A stretch of 41,520 bases of DNA from JAVBLG01 sp031553655 (lineage in GTDB: Bacteria > Desulfobacterota > Desulfovibrionia > Desulfovibrionales > Desulfovibrionaceae), in assembly GCA_031553655.1 (NCBI GenBank), contig JAVBLG010000052.1, forward strand, positions 1 to 41,520, read 5' to 3'. The position numbers were made by a program, and so were the translations under genes. The notes below the pieces were generated by a model. The model was given only the letters and a program-made list of their open reading frames with translations, was not told the DNA's origin and did no database searches. Within the stretch, counting starts at the first letter, position 1; every line of letters starts with the position of its first letter. Shown one piece after another: positions 1 through 7,173 of this stretch.

Positions 1-29
1 AGCCCCTAGGGCAACTACCAAAACAGGTA

Positions 30-74
30 TTATCAGAGTATTTTTCTAATTTAATTAGTAAAATACTCTGATAA
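30..74. terminator. Long A/T-rich hairpin at the left edge
   Basis: A perfect 15-bp inverted repeat (30-44 with 60-74) encloses a 15-nt loop that itself contains a small inverted repeat (CTAAT/ATTAG). It is followed on the plus strand by AAAATTTT. It looks like a terminator for a gene left of the window, or a bidirectional one. No gene lies in 1-206. Confidence 0.55.
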
Positions 75-100
75 AAATTTTGAAAGGGATAGATGGGGGG

Positions 101-190
101 TTGGGGGAAGAAAGGGACTTTAGAGAATAGTTCGCCTTCGCATTGCTCAGGACGAACTGGTTTTCAAAATTTTCCCCTTTCTTCCCCCAA
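101..190 (-). terminator. Hairpin beyond the napA stop
   Basis: Arms at 101-116 and 175-190 are 16 bp and perfectly complementary. They enclose an inner stem AGTTCG/CGAACT (129-134 with 153-158). The element starts 17 bp beyond the napA stop codon and would end the nap transcript. The G-rich arm also belongs to the dispersed G-rich repeat described separately, so its role as a terminator is an inference from position. Confidence 0.5.
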
Positions 191-206
191 TGATCATATA
201 TGCTTT

Positions 207-2456
207 TTAAGCCTTATACACTTTTGTAGCACAAATTTTATATTCTGGTTCTTTAGAAGCATCATCCACGGCATCATGGAACAACTTGTTAATGAGCAAT
301 TTTTTGTCAAAGAATGTTCCGAACACCAGACCCGGCATGCAGGTATCGGTTACACGGGCCGGGAAGGTCATTTTGTCGCGGCGGGTTTCCAAGATTACGG
401 AATCACCGTTATTGACGCCCAGTTTTTTGGCGTCGTCGGGGTTTATTTCCACAAAAGCCGAGGGAAATGCCTTTTGCAACTCGGGAACCGCTCCGGTCAT
501 GGTGGCGGTGTGCCAATGGTCTATTACGCGCCCGGTGGTCAACACAAAGGGGTAGTCGGCATCGGCTGGTTCAAAGGGCGGGGCATAGGGCCGCAAGAAG
601 ATGTAGGCCTTGCCATTGGGCCTGCCGTAGAAGAATATTTTATCGGGATGATCTTCGGGCACCATGGGGTCTTCGCCGCGCACATAGCGCAGGTTGGTGC
701 CGGGGTGATCTTCGGTGGGGCAGGGCCATTTCAAACCCGATTCTTTTTTCAGGCGCGCTCTGGTCATACCAGCGAAGTTGTAGGTTGATTTGGAGGCCAA
801 GGTGCGCCACTCTTCCCATATGTCAGCGGCGTTTTTATAGGGCATAAGTTTTTCAGACACCCCGGCGCGCTTGGCAAAGTCCATGAGAATGTTGACAACG
901 GGGCGACATTCGCCCATGGGCGGAATAGCCTGTTCGAGCAGGGCGTAGCGGCGTTCGGTGCAGCCGTACACGCCGTCCGTTTCACACCAGAAGGCGGCCG
1001 GAAAGACTACGTCGGCGTATTTGAGGGTTTCGGCGGTCATAAAGGCTTCGGTTTGGGCCACAAAGGCATTTTCCAGACCTTTGGTGAGTTTGTTGAGGTT
1101 GGGCAAGGTCTGGGCCGGATTGGTGCAATGGATAAAGGCGGCCTTTACCGAGCCTTTGGCCATATTTTCAAAAAGGGCCACAGTGTGCAGACCGGGTTTG
1201 GGGCTTATTGTGCCGGGCTCCACCCCCCAGAAATCTTCCATTTCCTTACGGTGGGTCGCATTGGCGATTACGCGTCCGGCCGGCAGCAGATGCGACAGAG
1301 CACCGGTGTCGCGCACGCCGCCGCAGGCATTGGGCTGCCCGGTGAGTGAAAGTGAGGTGGCTCCGGGACGGCAGATATGGCCGGTTAGCAGGTGCAGGTT
1401 GTGGATCAGGTTGTTGGCCCACACTCCGCGCACGCGCTGATTTATGCCCATGCACCACAGCGATATGGTGGCGGGTGATTCGGCAAAGGTGCGGGCCACC
1501 TGCACCACGGTGGCGGCGGGAATTCCGGTTATGGCTTCGACCTTTTCCGGGGTGTAGTCTTCGAGAAAGGCTTTATACTCGTCAAACGAAACCTTGTTTT
1601 CGCCTTTCATGAAATTGCAATATTTGCCGTGGAAGCGGCTGCTGTCGAGTTCTTCACGAATAATCACATAGGCCATACCGTTGAGCAGGGCCAGATCTGT
1701 GCCCGGCTTGAAGGTGACGTGAATGTCGGCTATGCGCGAAGTATTGGTGCGGCGCGGGTCGCACACGATGATCTTGACGCCGGGCGAGGTTTCTTTTCTG
1801 CGGGCTATGCGCCGGAATAGCACAGGGTGGGCCTCGGAAGTATTGGAACCGATGATAAAAAAGCAGGAAGCGGCGTCAATGTCGTTATAGGTGCCCATGG
1901 GCTCATCTTTGCCGAATGTGGTGGTATATCCGCCAACGGCCGAAGCCATGCATAATCTGGGGTTGCCGTCCACATTGTTTGATTTGAAACCGGCCTTCCA
2001 TATTTTGCTGGCCAGGTATGATTCCTCGGTAAGGGCCTGTCCCGAGCCGTAATAGGCCACAGCCTCGGGACCATTTTCGGCCAGGATTTTTTTGAATTTT
2101 TCAGCAGCAAAATTGAGGGCTTCATCCCAACTAACCGGCTCAAGCGGGCTTCTTTTGCCGCTTTTGCGCATCATGGGTCGGGTTAGGCGATCTTTGGAGT
2201 AAATAACCGGGATGAGCATGGCGCCCTTGAGACATAGCAGCCCGGCATTGTGGTTGTTGGGATCGCCTTTCACGGCCACGGCTTTGCCGTCCTGAACTTT
2301 TATCAGCACGCCGCACCCTGTGCCGCAATAGCGGCATACACCCTTGACCCATTTAACGTTTTCGGCGGCGGCCTCGGCGAAGGTATGCCCGGCCAGGGCC
2401 GAAAACGCTATGCTGGCCGCTGTGCCTTTAAGAAAATCGCGCCTTGAAATCGTCAT
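207..2456 (-). CDS. napA: Periplasmic nitrate reductase, molybdenum catalytic subunit NapA
   Basis: This is the catalytic subunit that reduces nitrate to nitrite in the periplasm, using a bis-MGD molybdenum centre and one 4Fe-4S cluster. The start at 2456 gives a protein of 749 residues that opens with a twin-arginine signal (SRRDFLKG, residues 4-11), and GGAG precedes it. The cluster-binding cysteines are at about 41, 44, 48 and 75 (CRYCGTGC ... C), and the presumed molybdenum-ligand cysteine is at about 169 in RLCMASAV. The C-terminal molybdopterin-binding domain is present in full. Length fits the monomeric Desulfovibrio type. It is the last gene of a napC-napM-napA run, and no napD (its usual maturation chaperone) follows before the hairpin at 101-190. 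A formate dehydrogenase or assimilatory nitrate reductase is a less likely reading given the neighbouring tetrahaem cytochromes and the Tat signal. Confidence 0.93.
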   Translation of the reverse strand: MTISRRDFLKGTAASIAFSALAGHTFAEAAAENVKWVKGVCRYCGTGCGVLIKVQDGKAVAVKGDPNNHNAGLLCLKGAMLIPVIYSKDRLTRPMMRKSGKRSPLEPVSWDEALNFAAEKFKKILAENGPEAVAYYGSGQALTEESYLASKIWKAGFKSNNVDGNPRLCMASAVGGYTTTFGKDEPMGTYNDIDAASCFFIIGSNTSEAHPVLFRRIARRKETSPGVKIIVCDPRRTNTSRIADIHVTFKPGTDLALLNGMAYVIIREELDSSRFHGKYCNFMKGENKVSFDEYKAFLEDYTPEKVEAITGIPAATVVQVARTFAESPATISLWCMGINQRVRGVWANNLIHNLHLLTGHICRPGATSLSLTGQPNACGGVRDTGALSHLLPAGRVIANATHRKEMEDFWGVEPGTISPKPGLHTVALFENMAKGSVKAAFIHCTNPAQTLPNLNKLTKGLENAFVAQTEAFMTAETLKYADVVFPAAFWCETDGVYGCTERRYALLEQAIPPMGECRPVVNILMDFAKRAGVSEKLMPYKNAADIWEEWRTLASKSTYNFAGMTRARLKKESGLKWPCPTEDHPGTNLRYVRGEDPMVPEDHPDKIFFYGRPNGKAYIFLRPYAPPFEPADADYPFVLTTGRVIDHWHTATMTGAVPELQKAFPSAFVEINPDDAKKLGVNNGDSVILETRRDKMTFPARVTDTCMPGLVFGTFFDKKLLINKLFHDAVDDASKEPEYKICATKVYKA

Positions 2457-2472
2457 GCTTGTATCTCCTGTG

Positions 2473-2922
2473 TCAGAAACTTGTTTTGCCCGAGAACACC
2501 GGGGGCTCATAGGCATCGCGATGTATGGTGTTCTGATGGTGCGGGTGGCAGGAATTGCAATCCGGACGTTCGCCGTATTTGGCGACCATGCGCTTTATGG
2601 CCGGATCGTGGCAGCGGGCGCATATGTCCATGGGGTCGGGCTTGGCTTTGAATGCTATGGAGCCCTTGCCGTCGGGCTGGCCGTGGCAAACCACACACTT
2701 TACCAGCATTACTCCATGCTTGGAGTCTTTCCAGTCCTGGGCAACCATGGCGGTGGCTTTCACATGGCAGCTCACGCAGTCGGCATATTTTTCGGGCGTG
2801 TCCGGGTGTTTCGCGGCCTCACAGCGCACTTCGGGGAAGGCGATTTTAAGATAGGCAAAAAATCCGGCTACGGCCACAATTGCGGCGCATACCGCGATCA
2901 AAATTGGTTTCTTATAGGCCAT
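2473..2922 (-). CDS. napM: Tetrahaem c-type cytochrome NapM
   Basis: A small periplasmic electron-transfer cytochrome thought to carry electrons between the quinol-oxidising membrane cytochrome and NapA. The 149-residue protein has one N-terminal membrane segment or uncleaved signal (about residues 5-24) and four CXXCH haem sites (CVSCH, CVVCH, CARCH, CNSCH). Its start codon overlaps the end of napC by 11 bp and it ends 16 bp before napA, so the three genes are almost certainly one transcript. The order napC-napM-napA is what I know from Desulfovibrio desulfuricans. No fifth haem motif is visible. Confidence 0.85.
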   Translation of the reverse strand: MAYKKPILIAVCAAIVAVAGFFAYLKIAFPEVRCEAAKHPDTPEKYADCVSCHVKATAMVAQDWKDSKHGVMLVKCVVCHGQPDGKGSIAFKAKPDPMDICARCHDPAIKRMVAKYGERPDCNSCHPHHQNTIHRDAYEPPVFSGKTSF

Positions 2923-3496
2923 TACCGCTTTCCTCCTTCAGCAGCTTGGATTTGAATGGGGCGTTAACTTCCAGACGTTGGTCAAATTCGGGCAGATGCG
3001 CAAGATTTATGTGACATCCGGCGCAATTGCTCTTGGCCTGGCCGTTTTTGCCCAGGTACGCGTCGTGGGCCACTTTGCCTATTTCGGAAACGGCCTTTTC
3101 ACCCTTGGCGTCTTTGTACAAATCAGGGTGGCAGGACAGGCAGTTTGCATCGTCCATAAACCGTCTGGCCATGGGCTGAAGCTTTACTCTGGGTAGATCG
3201 TCGGGGTTATCCCGAAGATGCACATACAGATCTTTTATGCCGGAATACATCTTCACCGCAACAAAACGCGGTCCGGCTCCTGGCGGCAGGTGGCACTGCG
3301 CGCAGCCTATTTCTTTGCCGTCCTTGTCTTTGGCGTGGGAGGAAAATTTTATTTCACGCTGATACGGGGCCATTTCATGACAGGAAAGGCAGAACTTCGT
3401 GGTGGAAGTTGCCTTGAAGCCATAGGCGGACGCGCCGAGCAGCGCAAAAAGAGCCAGCCCAGTAATCAGGACGGTTTTTTTGCGTATTTTGCTCAT
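2912..3496 (-). CDS. napC: NapC/NrfH-family tetrahaem quinol dehydrogenase
   Basis: A membrane-anchored cytochrome expected to take electrons from menaquinol and pass them to NapM/NapA. It has 194 residues: a short basic N-terminus, one membrane helix (about 8-26), then four CXXCH sites (CLSCH, CAQCH, CLSCH, CAGCH). The first haem site reads CLSCHEM. This CXXCHXM form is the hallmark of the NapC/NrfH family, in which a methionine ligates haem 1. AAGGAGA sits just before the ATG. It is the first gene of the nap operon, and a 640-bp regulatory region lies upstream. NrfH is the alternative name, but with napM and napA downstream the nap role is preferred. Confidence 0.85.
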   Translation of the reverse strand: MSKIRKKTVLITGLALFALLGASAYGFKATSTTKFCLSCHEMAPYQREIKFSSHAKDKDGKEIGCAQCHLPPGAGPRFVAVKMYSGIKDLYVHLRDNPDDLPRVKLQPMARRFMDDANCLSCHPDLYKDAKGEKAVSEIGKVAHDAYLGKNGQAKSNCAGCHINLAHLPEFDQRLEVNAPFKSKLLKEESGNGL

Positions 3497-3736
3497 GATT
3501 CTCCTTGCTGCAACCGGTGGAACCGGGGCTTACGGGACCGGCCCGCATTACGCGGGAAAGCGGCCCAACGTGAAAACTATTGTTGTGAGGCGGAGAGCGA
3601 GACGGTCGAAACTCTAAATATTCCATCATATTCAAATAACGTGCCTGATAGGCAATAGCTGCTGGAACAGGTAATTGCTTGTTTTTTCACATGGATTATT
3701 TGCTTGTAGCGGCCGGGCAGTCAAAATAGGCGGTTT

Positions 3737-3778
3737 TGTCATAAAAAAATGACAAGCTGCTGTCATAAAAAAATGACA
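3737..3778. promoter_or_regulatory. Tandem palindromic operators, TGTCAT-N6-ATGACA twice
   Basis: Two identical 18-bp palindromes lie at 3737-3754 and 3761-3778, with starts 24 bp apart. Each has 6-bp arms and an all-A spacer; the first copy extends to 7-bp arms (TTGTCAT/ATGACAA). They start about 240 bp upstream of napC and about 400 bp upstream of the alcohol dehydrogenase. Two identical symmetric sites suggest cooperative binding of a dimeric regulator. The shape is compatible with the CRP/FNR superfamily, but I cannot name the regulator. Confidence 0.6.
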
Positions 3779-3973
3779 ACCGGTATTCCCTTCATTCAAG
3801 ATTTGTGTCTGAAGTTTATCATTCCAGATTATGCGGTCTCCATATTTTTTTATTAAAAAAAATAACAGGGCGACATATATTGAGATTCATGTTGTTCTTC
3901 ATATTATGTTCAGGGTGGCATATTGCAAAATTTATTTTTTTGTATTTAATTAGTATAGGCTGATTTTGATCGG

Positions 3974-4135
3974 GCACTTGGTTGCGCAAGTGCCTTGGGT
4001 TGACGCGCGGGTGCGGTAGCCCCGGAGTCAGAATAAGCCGACATGCATAGGGAAGACGATAGTGAAGCTTGGCAATTGTTCAGCACCACTTTCAGCCTGG
4101 GCGCGGCGTTACGCCGCTCCAGCCTTTTCAGGAGA
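3974..4135 (+). promoter_or_regulatory. Structured leader upstream of the alcohol dehydrogenase
   Basis: A hairpin GGCACTTG...CAAGTGCC at about 3974-3993 and a hairpin GCGGCG-TTA-CGCCGC at about 4099-4113 flank a GC-rich stretch that includes GGAGTCAGAATAAGCC. The second hairpin is followed by the ribosome binding site CAGGAGA. The first hairpin resembles one module of the dispersed hairpin repeats elsewhere in the window. It could be a 5' untranslated leader or simply another repeat copy. Confidence 0.35.
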
Positions 4136-4140
4136 CTTTC

Positions 4141-5325
4141 ATGTCAGTAATCCGTGAACAGGTTTATGGCTTTTTTATTCCTTCCGTTACACTTATTGGT
4201 ATTGGTGCACATAAAGAAATTCCCGGCAAAATAAAAGCGCTCGGCGCGAGTAAACCTTTGATTGTAACTGACAAAGGCATTACAGGCTGCGGCATAACCA
4301 AACAAATTGAAGACCTTTTGAAAGCCGCTGGAATGGATTATGCCGTTTATGACGACACAATACCCAATCCCACCGACAAAAATGTAGCCGCCGGTGTTGA
4401 AGTTTATAAATCTAATAAATGTGATGCCTTAATTACCCTTGGCGGCGGCAGCTCGCACGACTGCGGCAAAGGCATAGGCCTGGTGGTGGCAAACGGTGGG
4501 GTTATTCACGACTTTGAAGGACTGGACAAGTCCACCAAGCCGATGCCTCCGTATCTGGCAGTTAACACAACCGCGGGCACAGCTTCGGAAATGACCAGAT
4601 TCTGCATTATTACCGACACTTCCCGCAAGGTAAAAATGGCGATTGTCGACTGGCGCTGCACTCCCGGCATTGCCATAGACGACCCTCTGCTGATGATGGG
4701 CATGCCCCCGGCGCTTACCGCTGCCACCGGTATGGACGCCATGGCTCACGCTGTGGAAGCCTATGTTTCCACGGCCGCTACGCCCATGACCGACGCCTGC
4801 GCGGAAAAAGCCGTGGAACTTATTTTCAAATGGCTGCGCAAAGCGGTTGCCAACGGGCAGGATATGGAAGCGCGCGAAGGTATGGCTTATGCCCAATTCC
4901 TGGCCGGCATGGCGTTTAACAATGCCAGTCTTGGTTATGTGCATGCCATGGCTCACCAGCTTGGCGGCTATTACGATTTGCCGCACGGGGAATGCAATGC
5001 CATTCTGCTGCCCCATGTTGAAAGCTTCAACCTGATCGCCAAAGTGGAACGCTTTGTCAAATTGGCTCACATAGCCGGGGAGTGCACCTGTGGGATAAGC
5101 GATCGCCTTGGGGCCGAAAAATTCATTGAAGCCATTCGCGGTCTGTCAAGCGACGTGGGTATTCCCGCCGGGTTGGTCGAGCTCGGCAAACGCTATGGCA
5201 AAGACGTGCAAGCCAAGGATATTCCAATTATGACCGCCAATGCGATGAAGGACGCCTGCGCCCTTACCAACCCGCGTCTGGCCAAGGACAAGGATATTGC
5301 CGCCATATTTGAAAAAGCCTTATAA
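4141..5325 (+). CDS. Iron-containing alcohol dehydrogenase
   Basis: A group III (iron-dependent) NAD(P)-linked alcohol dehydrogenase. In Desulfovibrio such enzymes oxidise ethanol and other short alcohols as electron donors. I chose the ATG at 4141 because CAGGAGA lies just upstream and the family's N-terminus begins there (MSVIREQVYGFFIP); the frame is open further upstream but carries no family sequence. The protein has 394 residues. It shows the nucleotide-binding GGGSSHDCGKG, then an iron site with an Asp and three His (GMDAMAHAVEAY, MAHQLGGYYD, LPHGECN). It is a single gene with its own terminator (5346-5376) and a long leader. It is a different subgroup from the second iron oxidoreductase at 8563-9639. 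The exact substrate cannot be read from sequence. Confidence 0.92.
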   Translation: MSVIREQVYGFFIPSVTLIGIGAHKEIPGKIKALGASKPLIVTDKGITGCGITKQIEDLLKAAGMDYAVYDDTIPNPTDKNVAAGVEVYKSNKCDALITLGGGSSHDCGKGIGLVVANGGVIHDFEGLDKSTKPMPPYLAVNTTAGTASEMTRFCIITDTSRKVKMAIVDWRCTPGIAIDDPLLMMGMPPALTAATGMDAMAHAVEAYVSTAATPMTDACAEKAVELIFKWLRKAVANGQDMEAREGMAYAQFLAGMAFNNASLGYVHAMAHQLGGYYDLPHGECNAILLPHVESFNLIAKVERFVKLAHIAGECTCGISDRLGAEKFIEAIRGLSSDVGIPAGLVELGKRYGKDVQAKDIPIMTANAMKDACALTNPRLAKDKDIAAIFEKAL

Positions 5326-5345
5326 AACCTGCCATCTTTAAAAAT

Positions 5346-5376
5346 AAACGCGCCGGGGGTTCTCCCTGGCGCGTTT
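5346..5376 (+). terminator. Rho-independent terminator of the alcohol dehydrogenase gene
   Basis: AAACGCGCCGGGG pairs with CCCTGGCGCGTTT across a short loop, with one G-U pair. A run of T follows at 5374-5377. It starts 20 bp after the stop codon and may also serve the convergent gene at 5409. Confidence 0.85.
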
Positions 5377-5408
5377 TAATTTTCTTCGGCAAGTTCGCTA
5401 TCCATCGT

Positions 5409-7025
5409 CTATTCCAACTGGCCCAAGATCAGCGCCAGCACATTATCTTTGTTGGAACCAAGCGCGATGCGGCTCTGGCGATCAAAGAGGCGTTTGCGGC
5501 GGGCGTCTTCCAACAAGCGCAGGAAGACGCGTTCTATTTTGCGGTCACTCACCTTGTCCATTATGCCCAGATAGGCAAAGCCGTTTTTGGAGCGGGCAAA
5601 AGTGTGCATAGCTTCTCTTTCGTGATGAGCCAGCACCATGGCCGGAACGCGCATGTGGGCCAGCTCGTAGGTGGTGCGCCCGGCCGAGCATATGGCAAGA
5701 TCCGCCCCTTCCATCATGCGTGACATTATGTTGGTGGCTGGGCTGAATTGGATCAGCGGGTTATCAAGTTCGCGCAGATGGGCCTTGAAATTATCCAGAT
5801 GCGCATAGCCGGGGCCGACCACAATGCGTATCTTTATACCTCGCTCCGTGCATATGGGGGCCACTATGCTCAGGATACGCCTGGTGCAGTCGCGCTGATC
5901 AGTGCCGCCAAATGTTATTAGAATGCACTTTGCCTCTGGTCGGAAAATGTTGCGGCCAGCCTCGAGAAATTCGTCGCGCAGGCAGAAGAAGCGGTGCCCG
6001 TAGCAGAAATGGGGCAGGTCTTCCTTGCTTTCATAAAGAGCGTTGATGACCAGATCAGCCTCAAAAGCGCCCGGGCCTTCGTCTTCGAAATTTACCGTCT
6101 TTATTCCGCTTTCCTTCAATTTGCGGATATAATCGGCGTCGGTATTCAGAATATCGTTAATTACCAGGTTGGGGCGCAAGGCAATTACTTCGGCGGCCAG
6201 ATCGTTGCTTTGCTGAATGTGGGTTTTATAATCCCTGGCCGCGATATTGGACACGGCCAGCTCGCTTTCGCGGGTACATACAAAGCTGATGCGGTGATCG
6301 GTTATTTCATTGGCCAGCATTAGGGCGCGGAACACGTGACCCATGCCTATGGCCGGGTAGCCGGCCACTACAAAAACCACATGTAGTCTGGTGAGCAATT
6401 TTTCACAGATCCACCAGTCCTGGTAGCTGTTGATTTCAATGGCCCGGTCATTGAGAAAGTAGGGGATGATTTTAAGTTTGACGCGCTTATGGCCGAAGGC
6501 GTCGGATTTTATTATGATAAGCGCCTTGCTTTCCACATGTACCGGAGGATCTTCATCTTCGTCCTGGAGCAGCATATCCAGGCGGCCGCCTGTCTGCTTC
6601 CAGACCCTGTGGTGCACGCTTTTTACGGTAATAAGGCTGTCGGCTCCGCTTTTGATCAGGTTTTTCAGCGCGTCGTCAATGTCCAGCCAAGTGAGCAGAG
6701 GGCAACTGGCGCGATAAATGGTCATGTAGTCATAATCGTTGGCCAGCTCAAGAAGTATTTCCCGCATTTCCCGTACAATGTTCAGTGAGGTAAAGCGAAA
6801 ATCCCTGTTGTAGCGATAGCGCACGCCGTGGCGCTCACAGATCAGGGTTATTTCCTGGCTGTCGGTAAAAACAACGATATCGTCGCCGGAGGCCGCGCCC
6901 CTGGCGGTATTTATAGCCCGTTCAATAAGCGTGGTTCCGGCCAGCTTTTTGATAAGTTGGTCGGGAATGACCGCGTTTTTCTTGATCGCGGGGATGATAA
7001 TGCAATTACGCTTTTTAGGCTTCAA
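5409..7025 (-). CDS. NeuA-like cytidylyltransferase domain fused to PseG-like glycan hydrolase/transferase
   Basis: A 538-residue two-domain protein. Residues 1 to about 212 resemble the acylneuraminate cytidylyltransferase (NeuA/PseF) fold. Residues from about 214 to the end resemble PseG, the enzyme that removes UDP from a 2,4-diamino sugar in pseudaminic acid synthesis. PseG signatures are GMGHVFR (about 227-233) and ICSAGRTTYE near the C-terminus. The first domain is odd: families of this fold normally start IPAR..S.R.P.K, whereas here IPAIKKNAVIPDQLIKKL has lost the Arg and Ser/Arg positions. That half may therefore not be active. Translation probably starts at a TTG (7025) because no ATG or GTG is available and a stop lies nine codons upstream. 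It is the last gene of the glycan run, separated from the aminotransferase by 148 bp containing a G-rich repeat. Confidence 0.75.
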   Translation of the reverse strand: MKPKKRNCIIIPAIKKNAVIPDQLIKKLAGTTLIERAINTARGAASGDDIVVFTDSQEITLICERHGVRYRYNRDFRFTSLNIVREMREILLELANDYDYMTIYRASCPLLTWLDIDDALKNLIKSGADSLITVKSVHHRVWKQTGGRLDMLLQDEDEDPPVHVESKALIIIKSDAFGHKRVKLKIIPYFLNDRAIEINSYQDWWICEKLLTRLHVVFVVAGYPAIGMGHVFRALMLANEITDHRISFVCTRESELAVSNIAARDYKTHIQQSNDLAAEVIALRPNLVINDILNTDADYIRKLKESGIKTVNFEDEGPGAFEADLVINALYESKEDLPHFCYGHRFFCLRDEFLEAGRNIFRPEAKCILITFGGTDQRDCTRRILSIVAPICTERGIKIRIVVGPGYAHLDNFKAHLRELDNPLIQFSPATNIMSRMMEGADLAICSAGRTTYELAHMRVPAMVLAHHEREAMHTFARSKNGFAYLGIMDKVSDRKIERVFLRLLEDARRKRLFDRQSRIALGSNKDNVLALILGQLE

Positions 7026-7070
7026 ATCAAACTCTGGCAGCGGACTAATTCAGGAGGGAATTCGGGGAAG

Positions 7071-7150
7071 GGGGAAAACCCCTTTTGAAAAAGTTTTTTT
7101 TTCTTTCCCCCGACCCACATCCCCTTTTCCGCAAAACTTTTTATTTTTTG
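7071..7150. repeat. G-rich dispersed repeat, copy 1
   Basis: This stretch (GGGGGAAAACCCCTTTTGAAAAAG ..., broken here by its length) aligns with the reverse complement of 16697-16785. The shared order of blocks is GGGGGAAA, CCCCTTTT, GAAAAA, TTTCCCCCG, CATCCCC, then CAAAACTTTT. It lies directly after the aminotransferase stop codon and may act as a terminator, although its stem is imperfect. Confidence 0.6.
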
Positions 7151-7173
7151 GCGGCAAGCCGGGCCGCTGCCGG

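Larger units (their letters stand above)
3497..4140. promoter_or_regulatory. 640-bp divergent regulatory region between nap and alcohol dehydrogenase genes
   Basis: No credible gene lies here. The region separates the leftward nap operon from the rightward alcohol dehydrogenase. It holds two identical palindromes (3737-3778), an A/T-rich stretch (about 3830-3965), and a structured segment from about 3973 to 4135 containing two hairpins. The base composition changes sharply from A/T-rich to G/C-rich near 3970. Confidence 0.6.

Noticed and set aside
2344..2955. A 203-codon open frame on the plus strand over napM and the napA start
   Set aside because: It is a shadow of two overlapping haem-protein and molybdoenzyme genes, both with unmistakable motifs.
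3913..3928. Possible sigma-54 promoter TGGCATATTGCA upstream of the alcohol dehydrogenase
   Set aside because: GG and GC are not ten bases apart in any register, and that spacing is strict for sigma-54.
4009..4060. Resemblance of GGAGTCAGAATAAGCC to the 3' end of a cobalamin riboswitch
   Set aside because: The essential core elements (the B12 box and the GGTGAAA-like receptor part) are absent and the whole structured segment is too short.
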